Shown piece after piece: positions 6,220-6,562 of a stretch of 6,562 nucleotides of DNA. The notes beneath the pieces are model-generated. The model was not told the origin of the DNA and did no database searches. It saw nothing but the letters and a program-made list of their open reading frames with translations. Source of the stretch: an uncultured Treponema sp. (GTDB lineage Bacteria; Spirochaetota; Spirochaetia; Treponematales; Treponemataceae); contig CALCEK010000306.1 in assembly GCA_937900125.1 (NCBI GenBank), positions 1 to 6,562 on the forward strand, read 5' to 3'. Position 1 is the stretch's first letter. Each line of letters starts with the position of its first letter. The translations under genes and the position numbers were made by a program.

Positions 6220-6480
6220 GTGTCTAAAAAACTATACATTGGCAATTTGAGTTTTTCTACAACTGAAGAACGATTGCGGGAAATTTTTTTGCCTTACGGA
6301 GAAATTCTTTCTGTTACAATTTTGCGCGATAAAGAAAGTGGCGCGTCAAAGGGATTCGGTTTTGTTTGCCTAAACGATGAAAATGCGGCGCAAAAAGCAA
6401 TCCGAGTGCTTTCTGGACGAGAAATTGACGGAAGAAAAATCCGTGTAAGCGAAACCGAAGAAAAGCGTGGAATGCGTTAA
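6220..6480 (+). CDS. Single-RRM RNA-binding protein
   Basis: The 86-aa product is one complete RNA recognition motif with almost nothing added, like the small bacterial Rbp proteins of cyanobacteria and spirochaetes. It should bind single-stranded RNA in the cytoplasm; the targets are unknown. RNP2 is LYIGNL (5-10) with Y6 stacking on RNA. RNP1 is KGFGFVCL (44-51) with F46 and F48 as the aromatic contacts; the last RNP1 position is Leu rather than the more usual Phe/Tyr. The beta-alpha-beta-beta-alpha-beta order is intact (LREIFLPYG helix 1, AAQKAIRVLSG helix 2, IRVSE strand 4). The short basic tail (EKRGMR) lacks the glycine-rich extension seen in many cyanobacterial homologues. The start is GTG with a good GAGGTG ribosome site. 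It is a single-gene unit with its own promoter and terminator. Confidence 0.93.
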   Translation: MSKKLYIGNLSFSTTEERLREIFLPYGEILSVTILRDKESGASKGFGFVCLNDENAAQKAIRVLSGREIDGRKIRVSETEEKRGMR

Positions 6481-6525
6481 AGTTTTACAAAAAGGGAAAT
6501 TTTTGTAGATTCCGCTTTTTTTTTT
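6461..6525 (+). terminator. Composite terminator overlapping the RRM 3' end
   Basis: An inner hairpin pairs TACAAAAA (6486-6493) with TTTTTGTA (6500-6507). An outer stem can pair AAAAGC and GGAAT of the last RRM codons (6461-6473, with a 2-nt bulge) with ATTCC and GCTTTT (6509-6519). A run of ten T (6516-6525) follows. The T run directly abutting the outer stem suggests that the stem, partly inside the coding region, is the functional terminator. Confidence 0.55.
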
Positions 6526-6527
6526 GC

Positions 6528-6556
6528 TTGACAATTTGCGGGGGGGGGGGGATAAT
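6528..6556 (+). promoter_or_regulatory. Promoter with poly-G tract in its spacer
   Basis: A perfect -35 TTGACA (6528-6533) is followed after exactly 17 bp by GATAAT (6551-6556), one mismatch from the -10 consensus. The spacer is ATTTGC plus G residues. The G run spans 6540-6551 (12 G) and its last G is the first base of the -10. The promoter points rightward to a gene beyond the window edge. Slippage in the tract would alter spacer length and hence strength, which is the logic of phase-variable promoters. With 12 G the spacer is at the optimum, so this copy should be in the ON state. Confidence 0.7.
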
Positions 6557-6562
6557 TTTTAA

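Noticed and set aside
1..6562. tRNA, rRNA, riboswitch or complete insertion sequence
   Set aside because: I found no cloverleaf, rRNA-like segment, recognisable aptamer or transposase reading frame.

Overview
The window looks like chromosomal DNA from a host-associated Treponema or a close spirochaete. This is an inference from gene content and style, not from a marker gene. The signs are an AT-rich genome with A/T-rich intergenic DNA, a lipoprotein with a CsgG-type domain and a relaxed lipobox, an unusually long (498 aa) serine hydroxymethyltransferase, dispersed palindromic repeats, and a poly-G tract inside a promoter spacer, a known phase-variation device in Treponema pallidum.

Layout: 1-497 holds a minus-strand CsgG-type lipoprotein gene that ends early and is probably a remnant. 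498-834 has no gene and is packed with inverted repeats: a chain of hairpins (530-625) and a mosaic of repeat fragments (about 660-810). 835-2331 (minus) is glyA. 2332-2576 is a divergent intergenic region with a perfect 16-bp palindrome, repeated TGCAAAC motifs and a short GC-rich island. 2577-4997 (plus) is a cytoplasmic glycoside hydrolase family 2 enzyme, most like beta-galactosidases. A bidirectional terminator (5000-5028) separates it from the convergent adenosine-deaminase-family gene at 5060-6106 (minus). A 113-bp divergent promoter region follows. 6220-6480 (plus) is a small single-RRM RNA-binding protein. The window ends in a terminator-like structure and then a promoter whose 17-bp spacer contains part of a run of 12 G.

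The genes do not form one pathway. Each appears to be its own transcription unit: folate/one-carbon metabolism (glyA), glycan breakdown (GH2), purine salvage (deaminase) and RNA binding (RRM).

The most notable observation is the promoter at the right edge. TTGACA and GATAAT lie exactly 17 bp apart with a homopolymeric G tract between them, so slippage would change spacer length and could switch the downstream gene, which lies outside the window, on or off.
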